From positions 54,248 through 118,247 of the forward strand of contig JAGOWQ010000001.1 in assembly GCA_018060185.1 (NCBI GenBank): 64,000 nucleotides of DNA, given 5' to 3'. The DNA comes from Leptotrichiaceae bacterium (GTDB taxonomy: Bacteria; Fusobacteriota; Fusobacteriia; Fusobacteriales; Leptotrichiaceae). The notes beneath the pieces are model-generated. The model had not been told where the DNA came from and did not search any database. It saw only the letters and a program-made list of their open reading frames with translations. Position 1 is the first letter of the stretch. Each line of letters begins with the position of its first letter. The translations under genes and the position numbers were made by a program. Below are positions 63,929 through 64,000 of the stretch, in pieces.

Positions 63929-64000
63929 ATTCTCGTTCGCTTTTTGGGATGCATCACAATCAGGTATAGGTATGTATATTGTGTATTCAGAAGACTAAAT
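63854..64000 (+). repeat. Degenerate tandem repeat of about 71 bases
   Basis: Units start with TAAAT at 63854, 63926 and 63996 (steps 72 and 70). Units 1 and 2 share the 13 bases catcacaatcagg (63881-63893 and 63952-63964) and most of the flanks. Unit 3 is cut by the window end. Confidence 0.7.

Overview
The window is a very AT-rich bacterial chromosome segment with tightly packed operons. It most resembles a fermentative, anaerobic, diderm member of Fusobacteriota, probably of the Leptotrichiaceae type. The evidence is gene content (citrate lyase plus Na+-pumping oxaloacetate decarboxylase, a Rnf complex, LolA and LolCD-like proteins, MreC) and very low GC. The placement is inference from gene content; there is no rRNA here to fix it.

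Layout. 1-2793 holds a cut TraX-like gene, ung and rlmD. 2953-8236 holds an M20 amidohydrolase and a TrpX-type ABC importer with two tandem binding lipoproteins. 8526-10121 is pckA on the plus strand. 10213-20666 is a long minus-strand citrate operon: citC, a citX-citG fusion, the Na+/citrate carrier citS, the oxaloacetate decarboxylase subunits (oadA, oadG, a separate biotin carrier, oadB), citD, citE, citF and the biotin transporter bioY. A divergent biotin ligase (20820) carries an unexpected C-terminal domain. 22006-26660 encodes an EF-G paralogue and the mevalonate enzymes mvaS and mvaA. 26770-34828 holds a cyclophilin, an unknown gene, ppaC, a DgkA-PAP2 fusion, ybeY, a PgpH-type phosphodiesterase and a JAB-DinG helicase fusion. 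35028-44489 holds rpsT, a complete Rnf cluster with apbE, a NusG-II protein and a Gx transporter, then an ECF module with fused ATPases. 44516-59790 is mostly housekeeping (holA, ridA, hpf, rnmV, pepD, dinB, LolCD-like, a Deg-type protease, an FtsB-like protein, nrdR, PTS IIA, recO, LolA-like, mreC, an acyl-activating/ACP/PlsC fusion). 59967-62376 holds asnA, three tRNA genes and an aldo/keto reductase. The right end is decayed: a truncated regulator joined to a glycerate kinase remnant, then two tiny Cys-containing lipoprotein genes and a degenerate tandem repeat running off the edge.

How it works together. Citrate enters with Na+ (CitS), is split to acetate and oxaloacetate (CitDEF, matured by CitC/CitX/CitG), and oxaloacetate is decarboxylated to pyruvate with Na+ export (Oad). 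That enzyme needs biotin, which explains the adjacent bioY and birA; the ECF module at 42210-44489 is a plausible partner for BioY. Rnf couples ferredoxin and NAD to an ion gradient, so Na+ economy is a theme. PckA links oxaloacetate and PEP.

The items most worth a second look are the biotin ligase fused to a decayed MnmA-like PP-loop domain; citC with a stop as codon 2 after a strong ribosome site; hairpins sitting between Shine-Dalgarno and start codon at citS and at the Deg-type protease; a very short RnfB with a 61-residue Cys-rich membrane protein beside it; the JAB-DinG fusion; and the repeat/micro-lipoprotein end of the window. I saw no CRISPR array, prophage or intact insertion sequence.
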